Part shown: positions 32,698 through 42,404 of the stretch, piece by piece
Numbering within the stretch: the stretch's first letter is position 1
How the letters are laid out: each line of letters opens with the position of its first letter
Source of the DNA: Asanoa ferruginea
Lineage (GTDB): Bacteria; Actinomycetota; Actinomycetes; Mycobacteriales; Micromonosporaceae
DNA: 64,000 nucleotides
Assembly: GCF_003387075.1 (NCBI RefSeq)
Contig: NZ_QUMQ01000001.1
Location: 6,262,001-6,326,000, forward strand
Direction of reading: 5' to 3'
Notes under the pieces: model-generated
Told to the model about the DNA's origin: nothing
Databases searched by the model: none
What the model saw: the letters and a program-made list of their open reading frames with translations, nothing else
Translations under genes and position numbers: made by a program

Positions 32698-34161
32698 GTG
32701 ACCTTCAACCTCAGCGTGATCCTCACCGAATCCGCCCGCCGCGAGCCCGACAAGACCGCCGTCATCTTCGGTGATCGGAAGGTGGGATACGCCGAGCTCA
32801 ACGCCGCTGCCGACCGGGCCGCCGGCGCGCTCCTGCGGCACGCCTCGCCCGGCGACCGGGTCGCGCTCATGCTGCCCAACCGGGTCGAGTTCCTCGAGTG
32901 CTATTTCGGCATCCTCAAGGCCGGCCTGGTCGCGGTGCCGATCAACCCGCTGCTCAAATCCGCCGAGGTCGCGCACATCCTGGCCGACAGCGGCGCCCGC
33001 GTCGTGATCGCCGGCGACCTGTCCGCGGGTGAGGTGGGGCCCGACGTGCTCGTGCTCAACCCCGACCGCCCCGACTATCTCGGCGCCGCCGACCCGTTGC
33101 CGTGGGCGGCCAGCACGAGTGCTGACGACACCGCGGTCATCATCTACACCAGCGGCACGACCGGCCGGCCCAAGGGCGCGGAGCTGACCCACTTCCAGCT
33201 CTACCTCAACTGCTCGCTGTCGGGGGAGCGGTTCGACACCCAACCCGACGACGTGGCGCTCGCGGTCCTTCCTTTCTTCCACGTGTACGGGCTGTCCAGT
33301 GTGGTCAACGTGTCGATCAGGCGGACCGGGACGATCGTGGCCGTGCCCCGGTTCGAGCCCAAGCTGGTCCTCGAAGCGATGGCCGCACACCGGGTGAGCG
33401 TGCTGGCCGGCGTCCCGACCATGTACCACGCGCTGCTGCACGCCGACACCAGCGGCTACGACCTGTCGGCGCTGCGGATCGGTTCGTGTGGCGGCGCGTC
33501 GATGCCGGAGGCGGTGCTCAAGGGCGTCGAGGAGAAGTTCGGGATCACCGTCCTGGAGGGCTACGGGCTGTCCGAGACCGGCAGCACCGCGACGATGAAC
33601 CCGAGCGTCGACGACCGCCGGCTGCTCTCCATCGGCAAGCCGATCTGGGGCGTCGACGTGCGGGTCGCCGCGACCGACACCGGCGGCGAGCTTCCGGTCG
33701 GCGAGATCGGCGAGATCCTGGTCCGCGGCCACGTGGTGATGAAGGGCTACCACAACAACCCGGAGGCGACCGCGGCGGCGATCACCGACGGCTGGCTGCA
33801 CACCGGCGACCTCGGCTACCGCGACGCCGACGGCTTCCTCTACGTCGTCGACCGGATCAAGGACCTGATCATCCGCGGTGGCTTCAACGTCTACCCGCGC
33901 GAGGTCGAAGAGGTCCTCTACGGGCATCCCGCGGTCGCCGAGGCGGCCGTGGTCGGGCGCCCCGACGAGCGGCTCGGCGAGGAGATCGTCGCGGTGCTCG
34001 CCCTCAAGCCCGGCGCGACGTTCGACGATGCGGAACTGATCGCCTACTGCCGCGCGCGGTTGGCCGACTACAAATGCCCGCGGGAGGTCCGGGTGCTCGA
34101 CGCGCTCCCGAAGAGCGCGACCGGCAAGCTGCTCAAGCGCGAGCTACGCGCGGCCGTCTAG
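32698..34161 (+). CDS. Acyl-CoA synthetase (long-chain fatty acid-CoA ligase-like)
   Basis: A 487-residue adenylate-forming enzyme. IIYTSGTTGRPKGAELTH is the phosphate-binding loop, GYGLSETGST motif A5, HTGDLGYRDADGFLYVVDR motif A7-A8 and SATGKLLKREL carries the catalytic Lys near the C terminus. The set of motifs is complete, so it is probably active on a carboxylic acid with CoA. GTG start at 32698 is preceded by GGGAGG at good spacing. A strong hairpin follows the stop. Confidence 0.92.
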   Translation: MTFNLSVILTESARREPDKTAVIFGDRKVGYAELNAAADRAAGALLRHASPGDRVALMLPNRVEFLECYFGILKAGLVAVPINPLLKSAEVAHILADSGARVVIAGDLSAGEVGPDVLVLNPDRPDYLGAADPLPWAASTSADDTAVIIYTSGTTGRPKGAELTHFQLYLNCSLSGERFDTQPDDVALAVLPFFHVYGLSSVVNVSIRRTGTIVAVPRFEPKLVLEAMAAHRVSVLAGVPTMYHALLHADTSGYDLSALRIGSCGGASMPEAVLKGVEEKFGITVLEGYGLSETGSTATMNPSVDDRRLLSIGKPIWGVDVRVAATDTGGELPVGEIGEILVRGHVVMKGYHNNPEATAAAITDGWLHTGDLGYRDADGFLYVVDRIKDLIIRGGFNVYPREVEEVLYGHPAVAEAAVVGRPDERLGEEIVAVLALKPGATFDDAELIAYCRARLADYKCPREVRVLDALPKSATGKLLKRELRAAV

Positions 34162-34168
34162 CCGCGTT

Positions 34169-34200
34169 GACTGGCTGGCGACCGAGGCCGCCAGCCAGTC
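34169..34200. terminator. Bidirectional terminator between acyl-CoA synthetase and SGNH hydrolase
   Basis: A perfect 12-bp inverted repeat, GACTGGCTGGCG (34169-34180) and its complement (34189-34200), with an 8-nt loop. It fills the 45-bp gap between two convergent genes. Confidence 0.85.
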
Positions 34201-34206
34201 CCGATC

Positions 34207-36207
34207 TCACAGGCCGTCGAATCCGGCGGCGAGTCGCGCGGCGAGCCTGTCGTGTCCGATCGCGTTCGGGTGCGGCGATCCGCTGACGCCCGTCTCCTGC
34301 ATCTCGAGCCGGGTCAGATCGGGCGCACCGACCACCTGTAGGTGATCACGAAGCGGCATGTTGAAGATGATGTTGGTGTTGATCGCCGTCATCACCTCGC
34401 GGGCCTGGCCGATCCAGAGCGGGTCGATCAGAGGCAGCAGACGCGGACCGAGATTGGGTACGCGGTTCGCGATCCAGTCGGGAAGCTGTGCCCGGATCAT
34501 CAGTTCCGCGACGGTGCCGGCGTCGGTCACCGCCGGAACGATGTCGTAGTAGAGCATCCAGACCACCTTGTCGGCGCCCGCGTCGAGCATCGTGTTGACG
34601 ATCGAGTTGGCGTTGTTGCCGATCGACGCGAAGACCTCCGGGCCGTTGAAGCGCGGCACGGTCGCCGACAGGTTGGTGTCCTTGTTGGTGATCGGGTTGT
34701 GCAGGGTCAGGACGCAGCCGCCGCCTTCGGTGAAGATGCCTTCCTTCCCCTTCGGGTTGGCCCAGTTGACGTGGAGGCTCAACCGGTCGGCGACGAACTC
34801 CAGCCCACGGCAGAACGCCAGCGACCGGAGCACGTCTGTCCAGTTCGTATCGTTGATGCCGCCGGTCGTGACGAAGTAGGCGTGGTGCCCGGCCTCCTTC
34901 GCCTTGACCACCTCGGCCTCGGCCATGGAGAGGGGCGAGGAGTTGCGGCCCCACGGGAACCCACAGGCGTCGGTGTCGTTCGGCCCGGCACCGATGATCT
35001 GGCCGGTCGAATAGCCGGTCCGCGCGAAGTTGTAGTAGTCGACGACATTCTTGTTGGCGTTGGCGTAACGGCCCACGTACGAGAAGAAGCCGTTGTTTCC
35101 GGGGTGGCCCCGGTGGTCCTGGGAGACGTGCCCGCACGTCTTGTCGCTCGACTTCATCTGGAGGTGTGCCGAGGTGATCGAGTCGCCGGTGGCGACCAGC
35201 ACGGTCGCCGCGTCCTTGTTGGGGATCTTGCTGACGTCGCGGCAGTCGACGCGGTCGCTCGCCGCCTCTTCCAACACGTCTTCGTAGTCCTCGGGGCCGG
35301 TCAGGGCGGGGCATCCGGTCGGATCCGGCGGGTTCGACGGGCCGGGGTCGGGCGGGTTGCCCGGGTCGTCCGGCGGGGTCTCCGGATCGGTCGGGGACGG
35401 TTCGCCGCTCTCCGAGGGGCTGGCGCTGTCGGAGGGCTCGGCGCTGCCGGACGGGCTGGCGCTGTCGGACGGGTCGGCACTGCCCGATGGGCTGGCGCTG
35501 TCGGACGGCTCCGCGCTGCCCGATGGGCTGGCGCTGTCGGACGGTTCGGCGCTGCCGGACGGGCTGGCGCTGTCCGATGGTTCCGGGCTGCCGGACGGGC
35601 TGGCGCTGTCCGACGGGTCGGCGCTCGCCGACGGGGTGGCACTCCCGGACGGGTCCGCACTCGCCGACTCGCTCGCCGACCCGGACGGACACGGCGTGGC
35701 GGTGGGATCGGCGCTGTCGGTCGCGGTCGGCGTCGCCGTGGTCGGGTCCGCGGCGGTCGGCGCGGTGACAACGCCCCGCAACTGACGTCGGAGCAGCGCT
35801 GTCGTCGTCGGTTCCGCCGGCCTGGTCGACGGCGGGCTCGACGGCGACTCGGTCGGTTCGGGGGAGCAGTCCACGTCGGCACCCGCATACCGCCGGCCGA
35901 TCTCCGCCTGCACGAACGCGGGCAACGGGCTGCCTTGTGGGACGCACGGGTTGAGCACCCAGTCGGCGCCGGCGATCTCGCGCGTGCAGGGCAGGCCGGC
36001 CGCGGCCAGCCGGACCTGTTCCGCGCGAGCTTGGGGCGGCGGCGCTGCCGGACCGGCGGTCGACCTGAGCGTCGGCCAGGCGACCGCGGAGGCGAGCACC
36101 AGCACGAACGCCGCGAACCCGGCGACCATCGGCTTGTGCCGCAGTCGTGGCGGGTCGGGCGGTGGCGGCTCGGCGGCCGGCTCGTCCCATCTGGAGGACC
36201 TCAGCAT
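34207..36207 (-). CDS. Membrane-anchored SGNH/GDSL hydrolase with 12-residue Ser/Pro repeats
   Basis: A 666-residue exported protein. A short cytoplasmic Pro-rich start is followed by one membrane helix (PMVAGFAAFVLVLASAVAW), then an external region with a small Cys-containing segment, a long Thr/Pro/Ser tract with six 12-residue repeats of the AEPSDSASPSGS type, and a C-terminal SGNH hydrolase domain. Catalytic blocks are VATGDSITSAH (block I Ser), GGINDTNW (block III Asn) and HPNAIGH (block V His). It is likely an esterase or lipase held off the membrane on a flexible stalk. The ATG at 36207 has an excellent AAGGAGAG site; the longer ORF upstream lacks one. Confidence 0.87.
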   Translation of the reverse strand: MLRSSRWDEPAAEPPPPDPPRLRHKPMVAGFAAFVLVLASAVAWPTLRSTAGPAAPPPQARAEQVRLAAAGLPCTREIAGADWVLNPCVPQGSPLPAFVQAEIGRRYAGADVDCSPEPTESPSSPPSTRPAEPTTTALLRRQLRGVVTAPTAADPTTATPTATDSADPTATPCPSGSASESASADPSGSATPSASADPSDSASPSGSPEPSDSASPSGSAEPSDSASPSGSAEPSDSASPSGSADPSDSASPSGSAEPSDSASPSESGEPSPTDPETPPDDPGNPPDPGPSNPPDPTGCPALTGPEDYEDVLEEAASDRVDCRDVSKIPNKDAATVLVATGDSITSAHLQMKSSDKTCGHVSQDHRGHPGNNGFFSYVGRYANANKNVVDYYNFARTGYSTGQIIGAGPNDTDACGFPWGRNSSPLSMAEAEVVKAKEAGHHAYFVTTGGINDTNWTDVLRSLAFCRGLEFVADRLSLHVNWANPKGKEGIFTEGGGCVLTLHNPITNKDTNLSATVPRFNGPEVFASIGNNANSIVNTMLDAGADKVVWMLYYDIVPAVTDAGTVAELMIRAQLPDWIANRVPNLGPRLLPLIDPLWIGQAREVMTAINTNIIFNMPLRDHLQVVGAPDLTRLEMQETGVSGSPHPNAIGHDRLAARLAAGFDGL
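35397..35640 (-). repeat. 36-bp in-frame tandem repeat (Ser/Pro stalk)
   Basis: About six units of 36 bp, each encoding a 12-residue block of the pattern (A/P/G)(E/D)PSDSASPSGS, lie inside the SGNH hydrolase gene. Units vary by synonymous and Glu/Asp changes, so the array is older than the 81-bp array at 17010. Limits are approximate because both ends fade into similar Ser/Pro-rich sequence. Confidence 0.8.
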
Positions 36208-36358
36208 CGCGCTCACTCTCCTTGGCGATTCGTGCGAGCCGGGCGCCCGCCCTCGCGGAACGTAATCGGGGGCGATGATGCGGCGATGAAGCCGCGATGA
36301 AGTCGGTCCCGCGCCGGCACCGGTCGCGCCACAACGTGAGCGGGTAGATAATTCATCG

Positions 36359-39334
36359 ATGTATCCGGATCGGGCAGTGCGGATACGTGCGCTCGGGCCG
36401 ATGCGGGTCTGGGACGGCGCGGGATGGGCACCGATCACCGCACCGCATCAACGGATCGTCCTGGCGGTGCTGATCGCCCAGCGTGGGCCGGTGCCCAGGG
36501 AACGCCTTGTCGACGAGATCTGGGGGGAGCGGCCGACCCGCACGGCCGGCAGCGCCGTCAACGGCTACATCATGCGGCTGCGCCAGCTCCTGCGTAGCGG
36601 CGACGCCGGTGACGTGGTGAGCCGGGCGACCGGCTACGAGCTGGCGACCGCGGACGAGACGGTCGACATCGAGGTCTTCGAGCGGCTGGCCCGCACCGGC
36701 AAGCGCTATCTCAGCGAGGGCCGGACGGCAGACGCGGCACGGCAGCTCTCCGCCGGGCTCGCCCTGTGGCAGGGTCCCGCGCTGGCGGAGGTACCCGCGA
36801 CGCTCACCGTCGCCGCCGAAGCGTCCCGCCTCGAACACCTCCGGCTGGCCGCCCGCGAGGACCTGTTCGCGGCCCGGCTCGAGCTGGGCCAGCACGCGGA
36901 GATCGTCGAGGAACTCGCCGCGCTGGTGCGGGAACACCCGCTGCGCGAACGGCTGTGCCGGTTCCTGATGATCGCGCTCTACCGGTGCGGCCGCCGGGCG
37001 GAGGCGTTGGAAGCCTTCCGCGCGGTCCGCCAGTCGCTGGTCACCGAGGTCGGCATCGAGCCCGGCCCCGACCTGCACCACCTCGAGCAGGCCGTGTTGA
37101 CCGACGATCGGGCGCTGGCGGCACCGACGGTCGCTGCGATCACACCCGCTCAGCTGCCGGCGGCGGTCGCCGACTTCGCCGGCCGGGCCGACCAACTCGC
37201 GGCCCTCGACGGCTTCGCCGCGCGCCGCCCCGCCGCGCCCGTGATCATCACCGGCCTGGCCGGGGTCGGCAAGACCGCTCTGGCCGTGCGGTGGGGGCAC
37301 GCCGCCGCAGACCAGTTCCCCGACGGCCAGCTCTACCTCGACCTGCGCGGCAGCTCCCCGCAGCCCCCGGTCGCCGCGACTGCCGCGCTCGCCCACTTCC
37401 TCCAGGCCCTCGGGGTTCCGGCCGAGCAGATACCCGCCGACCTCGACGACGCGGTGGGGCTCTATCGCAGCGTCACCGCCGCGCGCCGCATCCTGGTGGT
37501 CCTCGACAACGCGGCGGCCCCCGACCAGGTCCGCCCGCTGTTGCCGGGCGGTCCGGCCTGCATGGTCGTCGTGACCAGTCGTGACCAACTTCGCGGGCTC
37601 ACCGCGCGGGAGGGCGCCGCCGCGATCCGGTTGGGCGTGCTCCCGTCGGGGGAGGCCCGCAGCTTGCTCCGCACGCTCCTGCCGGGTGCCGATGCCGCCG
37701 ACAGCGACGAGCTGGCCCGGCTGTGCGGGCACCTTCCGCTGGCCATCCGCATCGCGGCCGCCAACGCGCGCGCCCAGTCGGCGCCGCTGGCCGCCTACAA
37801 CCAGCGGCTGGCCGCCAGCGACCGGCTGGCGACGCTGACGGTGCCGGGCGACCCGACGACCGCCACGGTGAGCGCGTTCGACCTGTCCTACGACGCCCAC
37901 CCGGCGCCGGCCCGCCGCCTGTTCCGCCTGCTCGGTGTCGCACCCGGCGACACCGTGACGCCGGCCGGCGCCGCCGCCCTCGCCGCGGCGCCGCTCGCCG
38001 AGGCCGACTCGCTGCTCGACACCCTCGCCCGCGCGCACCTGCTCGAACCCGCCGGCCGCGGCCGCTACCGCTGGCACGACCTCGTCCGGCTCTACGCACA
38101 GCGACGGTCCACCGTGGAGGATGGCGACGTGCGGGCCGCCATCGACCGCCTCCACCACTATTACCTGTCCACCATGGCCCGTGCCGCTACCCGGCTCTAC
38201 CCGCACGTCGTGCGGCTGCCCTACGACCTGGACGGGGTCGAGTTCGACACCGATGCCGGCGCGCTCACCTGGGTGGAGAACGAGCGCGACAACATGATCG
38301 CGGCGATCATGACAGCCGGGCCGGAGCACCACGAAGCCGCCTGGCGGCTCACCGACCAACTGCGCTGGCATCTCGACTTCACCGCACCGTCGGCCGCCTG
38401 GCTGCCCGTCACGGAGGCCGCGCTCGCCCATGCCCGCGCCGACGGGAACCCGCTGGGCCTCGCCGCCGCCCTGCTCAGCCGGGCCACGGTGTTGCTGGCC
38501 GCGAGCCGCTACACCGCGGCGCTCGACGACTTCGGGCAGGCGCTCGGGTTCGCCCGCACCGCCGGCTGGGCCGAAGGGGAAGCGAGCGCGCTGAGCAACC
38601 TCGCGCACGTCGCCTTCGAGACGGGCGACCTCGACCGGGCGGCCCGCCACAGCATCGAGGCGCTCGACATCGACACCCGCATCGGTCGGCCCGCCGGTCG
38701 GCTCGCCCGACTCGCCAACCTCGGCAACATCCGCCTCCAGCAGGGCCGGCTGCCCGAGGCCATCGCCCATTGCCGGCAGGTCATCGAGCTGGAGCGCACC
38801 GTCGGGCAGTGGCACGGTCAGGGCACCGCACACGGCTGCCTCGGCGAGGCACACCTGCTGCTCGGTCGCCACGACGACGCGTTGACCTACCTCACCGCCG
38901 CCCTCGACACGCACCGCCGGCTCGGGGCGCGCAGCTGCGAGGCCGACACCCTGCGGTTGCTGGCCACCGCACACAACGCGATCGGCCACCCCGACACCGC
39001 CCGAAACCTGGCCACCCAGGCCCTGGCGATCGCCCGCGAAGTCGGCGACCGCTGGGTCGAGGCGCACGCCCTGATCGCGCAGAGCGAGCTCAACCTGCGC
39101 GCCGGCGACACCGACCTCGCCATCGCCCACCTGCACCAGGTGTTGGCCCTGGCCCGCGGCGACGGCGCCCGACACGCGGAGGCGCAGGCACTGATCGGAC
39201 TGGCCCGGGCACACCGCAAGCAGGGCACTAACGGAGTGCGGCAGGCCAACGTGTACGCCGACCAGGCACTGCGGATCTGCCAGGAGTTCGGATACGAGTT
39301 GCTGGAGAAGAACGCCTCAGCCGCGCTGGCTTAG
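36359..39334 (+). CDS. SARP-family regulator with BTAD, NB-ARC and TPR domains (AfsR-like)
   Basis: A 991-residue regulator. An OmpR-type winged helix (RIRALGPMRVWDGAGW onward, about 5-95) is followed by the bacterial transcriptional activation domain (to about 250), an NB-ARC NTPase with P-loop ITGLAGVGKTALAVRW, RILVVLDNA Walker B and LCGHLPLAIRI, and then a TPR array (about 690-990). AfsR-type proteins activate secondary-metabolite or development genes. The start at 36359 is close behind TAGATA (36345-36350), which would give a nearly leaderless mRNA if it is the -10 box. It is divergent from the SGNH gene; the target is not evident from context. Confidence 0.92.
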   Translation: MYPDRAVRIRALGPMRVWDGAGWAPITAPHQRIVLAVLIAQRGPVPRERLVDEIWGERPTRTAGSAVNGYIMRLRQLLRSGDAGDVVSRATGYELATADETVDIEVFERLARTGKRYLSEGRTADAARQLSAGLALWQGPALAEVPATLTVAAEASRLEHLRLAAREDLFAARLELGQHAEIVEELAALVREHPLRERLCRFLMIALYRCGRRAEALEAFRAVRQSLVTEVGIEPGPDLHHLEQAVLTDDRALAAPTVAAITPAQLPAAVADFAGRADQLAALDGFAARRPAAPVIITGLAGVGKTALAVRWGHAAADQFPDGQLYLDLRGSSPQPPVAATAALAHFLQALGVPAEQIPADLDDAVGLYRSVTAARRILVVLDNAAAPDQVRPLLPGGPACMVVVTSRDQLRGLTAREGAAAIRLGVLPSGEARSLLRTLLPGADAADSDELARLCGHLPLAIRIAAANARAQSAPLAAYNQRLAASDRLATLTVPGDPTTATVSAFDLSYDAHPAPARRLFRLLGVAPGDTVTPAGAAALAAAPLAEADSLLDTLARAHLLEPAGRGRYRWHDLVRLYAQRRSTVEDGDVRAAIDRLHHYYLSTMARAATRLYPHVVRLPYDLDGVEFDTDAGALTWVENERDNMIAAIMTAGPEHHEAAWRLTDQLRWHLDFTAPSAAWLPVTEAALAHARADGNPLGLAAALLSRATVLLAASRYTAALDDFGQALGFARTAGWAEGEASALSNLAHVAFETGDLDRAARHSIEALDIDTRIGRPAGRLARLANLGNIRLQQGRLPEAIAHCRQVIELERTVGQWHGQGTAHGCLGEAHLLLGRHDDALTYLTAALDTHRRLGARSCEADTLRLLATAHNAIGHPDTARNLATQALAIAREVGDRWVEAHALIAQSELNLRAGDTDLAIAHLHQVLALARGDGARHAEAQALIGLARAHRKQGTNGVRQANVYADQALRICQEFGYELLEKNASAALA

Positions 39335-40812
39335 TTTTGGCCCACCTCGCGGCGGACCGTGTCGATGCCGGCGACGACCAGCGCCGGGGTGCCGTCCGGG
39401 TCCCGGCGCAGGATGACTGTCGAGCCGGGCAGCAGGCCGTCGGCCATCACATAGGTCTCGCCGTTGACCCAGCGCAGCTCGAACCGGCGCGACTGGAGGT
39501 GCAGCACGAGCCGCGCCTTCTCCAGCGCCAGCAGGTAGCCGCCCTCGTAGTAGCCCAACCACGGCTGGACCCGGCGCGGGTCGACCGGCCGCGTCGTCCG
39601 TCCCTTGTCGACCAGCGCCTGCCGGGCCGCGGCGGCGGCCGCGCTGACCTTCGGCGGCACGCCCTTGTTGAGGCCGTACTCGGTGCCGAGAATCAGGTTG
39701 AGCACGTAGAGGTAGAGGAACAGGCCCGTCGGTTCCGGGTTCATCGCGTTGAGCACGACGATGCCGAGGTCGCGTTCGGGAAGGAAGCCGACGTAGGCGG
39801 TGAAGCCGTCGATCGCCCCGTTGTGCCAGACGAGGCGGGTGCCGTCGCGGAACCGCTCGCTGATCCAGCCCATCGCGTAGCCGGCCGAGGCGGCATCGGG
39901 GTCGAGGACCGGATCGGTGGGCACCGGGATGTGCGGCCGCCAGCACTCGGCCAGGTTGGCCGCCGACACGACCCGCCGGCCGGTCACCGACTGGCCGCGG
40001 CGCAGTTGCAGCCGGACGTAGCTGGCCATGTCGTCCAGCGTGGACAGTGCGCCGCCGGCCGGTGCGTAGCTGCCGACCGGGCCGTAGGGCAATGTGGTGG
40101 TGCCGCCGAAGATGTCCACCCCGTAGCCCCGCGTGTAGTCGGCGACCAGGCCGCGCGGGTCGTCGGCGATCCGGGTCCCCGCCATGCCGGCCGGTCCGAA
40201 GACCCGGGTGCGCACAGCGTCCACATAGGCGGCCGCGACGTCGGCCGGCTTCACCCCGCTGGCCAGGAGCGGCAGGTAGCCGCCGGCGGCGTACACCGTG
40301 TTGTTGTAGATCCACCGGGTGTTCGGCGGTGCCACCACGGGCAGGTTGACCACCGACTGGAGCAGTTGCTCGGCGGTGGGATAGCCCTCGTGCAGTGCGG
40401 ACAGCGCGGGCGGCTCGTCGATGCCGGTGGCCATGCCGAGCAGGTCGCGCACCCGCAGCGTCCGGGTCAGCTCCGGCGTCGGCGCGCGGAAGCCCGACCA
40501 GGCGTCGACGGCCTTCTGGTCCCAGCCGATGACGCCTTGGTCCACATAGGTCGCCGCGAGCAGCGACGACATCGACTTCGTCGTCGAGGCGACAAGGAAG
40601 TGGGTGCCCGGCGAGATCCGGTCGCCCAGCACCAGCCGGTGCACGACCCCGTCGGCGCGCACGACCGCGATGGCGGCGCCGACCAGCCGCTCGCGGCGGA
40701 ACTCGGCCCGAACCAGCCGGTCGAACTCGCTCCAACCGGCCGGCGCGGGCATGGGGAGACTGCCGGAGAGGCCCAGCAGACCGGCACCACGCAGGAGCGT
40801 ACGACGTCGCAT
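39331..40812 (-). CDS. Exported serine beta-lactamase-like hydrolase (class C type)
   Basis: A 493-residue penicillin-binding-protein-like hydrolase. The start RRRTLLRGAGLLGLSGSLP looks like a twin-arginine signal. Active-site motifs are S76-x-x-K79 (ASTTKS), YNN in IYNNTVY and WHNGAIDG in place of KTG. A C-terminal extension of about 120 residues, mainly beta strand, is typical of esterase-like family members. It is probably a peptidase or esterase in the cell envelope rather than a resistance enzyme. Its stop shares TTAG (39331-39334) with the convergent SARP gene. Confidence 0.85.
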   Translation of the reverse strand: MRRRTLLRGAGLLGLSGSLPMPAPAGWSEFDRLVRAEFRRERLVGAAIAVVRADGVVHRLVLGDRISPGTHFLVASTTKSMSSLLAATYVDQGVIGWDQKAVDAWSGFRAPTPELTRTLRVRDLLGMATGIDEPPALSALHEGYPTAEQLLQSVVNLPVVAPPNTRWIYNNTVYAAGGYLPLLASGVKPADVAAAYVDAVRTRVFGPAGMAGTRIADDPRGLVADYTRGYGVDIFGGTTTLPYGPVGSYAPAGGALSTLDDMASYVRLQLRRGQSVTGRRVVSAANLAECWRPHIPVPTDPVLDPDAASAGYAMGWISERFRDGTRLVWHNGAIDGFTAYVGFLPERDLGIVVLNAMNPEPTGLFLYLYVLNLILGTEYGLNKGVPPKVSAAAAAARQALVDKGRTTRPVDPRRVQPWLGYYEGGYLLALEKARLVLHLQSRRFELRWVNGETYVMADGLLPGSTVILRRDPDGTPALVVAGIDTVRREVGQN

Positions 40813-40858
40813 GGTTGAGGTTTACCGGGCTTTGCCGCTTTAGCGGCTATTCGACACG

Positions 40859-41302
40859 CTATTCGGCGGACTTCGGGGTGAGCACGAAGAGCGGGATCAC
40901 CCGGTCGGTCTTCGTCTGGTAGTCGTCGTAGTCGGGCCAGGTCGCCGTCGCCCGCTTCCACCAGGTCGCGCGCTCGTCGCCGGTCGCCTCGCGGGCGATG
41001 TAGTCCTTGCGGACCGCGCCGTCCTGGAGCTCGACGTGGGGGTGGGCGACGAGGTTGTGATACCAGACGGGGTGCGTGGGCGCGCCGCCCTGCGAGGCGA
41101 CGACCGCGTATTCGCCGTCGTGCTCGACCCGCATCAGCGGCGTCTTGCGCACCTTGCCCGTGCGGGCACCGATCGAGGTCAGCAGGATGATCGGACGACC
41201 ACGGAGCGTGTTGCCTTCGGCACCCGCGGTGCTCTCGAACAGCTCCGCCTGCTTGCGCGACCAGTCACTCGGACTCGGCGCGTATTCACCCGTCAACGGC
41301 AC
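40859..41302 (-). CDS. Deazaflavin (F420)-dependent nitroreductase-family protein
   Basis: A 147-residue split-barrel protein of the Ddn/FDOR type: [20 protein letters not shown] is the F420-phosphate-binding segment, followed by [20 protein letters not shown] and a C-terminal [18 protein letters not shown]. These enzymes use reduced F420 to reduce diverse substrates. Length and motifs are complete. There is no obvious operon partner; the next gene on this strand starts 47 bp downstream. Confidence 0.9.
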   Translation of the reverse strand: MPLTGEYAPSPSDWSRKQAELFESTAGAEGNTLRGRPIILLTSIGARTGKVRKTPLMRVEHDGEYAVVASQGGAPTHPVWYHNLVAHPHVELQDGAVRKDYIAREATGDERATWWKRATATWPDYDDYQTKTDRVIPLFVLTPKSAE

Positions 41303-41354
41303 GATCTCTCCTCACGTTCACTTTTGTTGAAAGTGACGCTACCCGCGGGTTGGC

Positions 41355-42404
41355 TCAATCGCACAGGGCCAGCCGCTCGGCGGGATAGGGCGTCGCCCGT
41401 GACTCGCCGAAGAGCTGCCAGAGAAAGTCGTTGATGATCGTGGCGACCGGTGCGTGCCGGCGGACGATCGTGGCGAGCGGCGCCTGCAGGCCGGCCGGAT
41501 CGGCTCCCGCGGCACAGGCGCGGACATAGTCGTTGCGCTCGGCCGGCCCGCCGCGCTCCGGCGTGGGCACGCCGGCGCCGTGGGTCACGATCCAATTCAC
41601 CAATTGCGTCACCGTGTACGCGCGGTCGTAGCCGGCGTTGCGAGCCAGGAACTCCCGCTCCCCGGGAGACAGGCGAAAGCTCGGCGACGTGGCCAGTCCG
41701 AAATCCGTGATGTAGAGCCGCCGGCCGTCGGTCAGGACGTTGGCGAAATGGGCGTCGAAATGCAGCAGCCCGTTGGCATTCAGGAACGCGATGTCGGTGG
41801 CCAGCGCGTCGTGCACCATCGTGCAGGCGGCGACGACCGCGTCCGGCCCGGCGGCTAGTTGGCGGCGGAGCCAGTCGTCGAGGTTCGACGGCAGGTGTTC
41901 CAGGAACAGCACCACGCTGGCGGAGGCCGCGGCCCGGGCCCGCAACCTCCGCCCGACCGCGGCCGAGCCGCCCCAGAAGGCCACCGTCGCCGGGATGTCG
42001 GCGTGCTCGTCGATCGGCGGCGTGGCTCCGGGCAGCACCCGCCAGTGATGCAGCAACGGAAACGCCGCGCTGCGTCCTTCGAGCACCCAGCCGGTCGTCA
42101 TCTCGTGGGCGGCCAGTTCGCGCCAGGCGCCGAAGCCCGGGCTGCCGACGCCCCATTGGCAGCGGGCCGGCAGGTCGAAGTGGTTGGCCGTCGACCGCAG
42201 GTTGCCGGGCTGCCGCTCCAGGTCGGTGAGCGGGATCCGTTTGACGAACACCTTCGCGCCGGCGACGTCGAGCACGGAGGACCCGCCGCCGATGCCGGCA
42301 CCGGTCACCGGCGCCGCGCCGACCAGCGCAGCGAGATCGTCATCGCCGAGCCCGGCCAGCGCGCCCGCGACAGCGTTGTGCCGAGCCACCCGTGCCGAGA
42401 CCAC
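41355..42404 (-). CDS. Kinase-like (protein kinase/APH fold) protein
   Basis: A 349-residue kinase-fold protein. SSVLDVAGAKVFVKRIPL gives the glycine loop and ATP-binding Lys, LLHFDAHFANVLTD the catalytic loop, and LYITDFGLA a DFG motif. HFDAH replaces HRD, as in phosphotransferase-like kinases. The substrate is unknown. The GTG at 42404 overlaps by one base the TAG of the upstream lipoprotein gene (TAGTG), so translation is coupled; the open frame upstream is only its shadow. Coupling suggests a common process with the copper-monooxygenase-like lipoprotein. Confidence 0.78.
   Translation of the reverse strand: MVSARVARHNAVAGALAGLGDDDLAALVGAAPVTGAGIGGGSSVLDVAGAKVFVKRIPLTDLERQPGNLRSTANHFDLPARCQWGVGSPGFGAWRELAAHEMTTGWVLEGRSAAFPLLHHWRVLPGATPPIDEHADIPATVAFWGGSAAVGRRLRARAAASASVVLFLEHLPSNLDDWLRRQLAAGPDAVVAACTMVHDALATDIAFLNANGLLHFDAHFANVLTDGRRLYITDFGLATSPSFRLSPGEREFLARNAGYDRAYTVTQLVNWIVTHGAGVPTPERGGPAERNDYVRACAAGADPAGLQAPLATIVRRHAPVATIINDFLWQLFGESRATPYPAERLALCD

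Noticed and set aside
40834-40847. GCCGC-TTTA-GCGGC hairpin as a terminator
   Set aside because: The stem is only 5 bp and no gene-end logic requires it; too weak to list.
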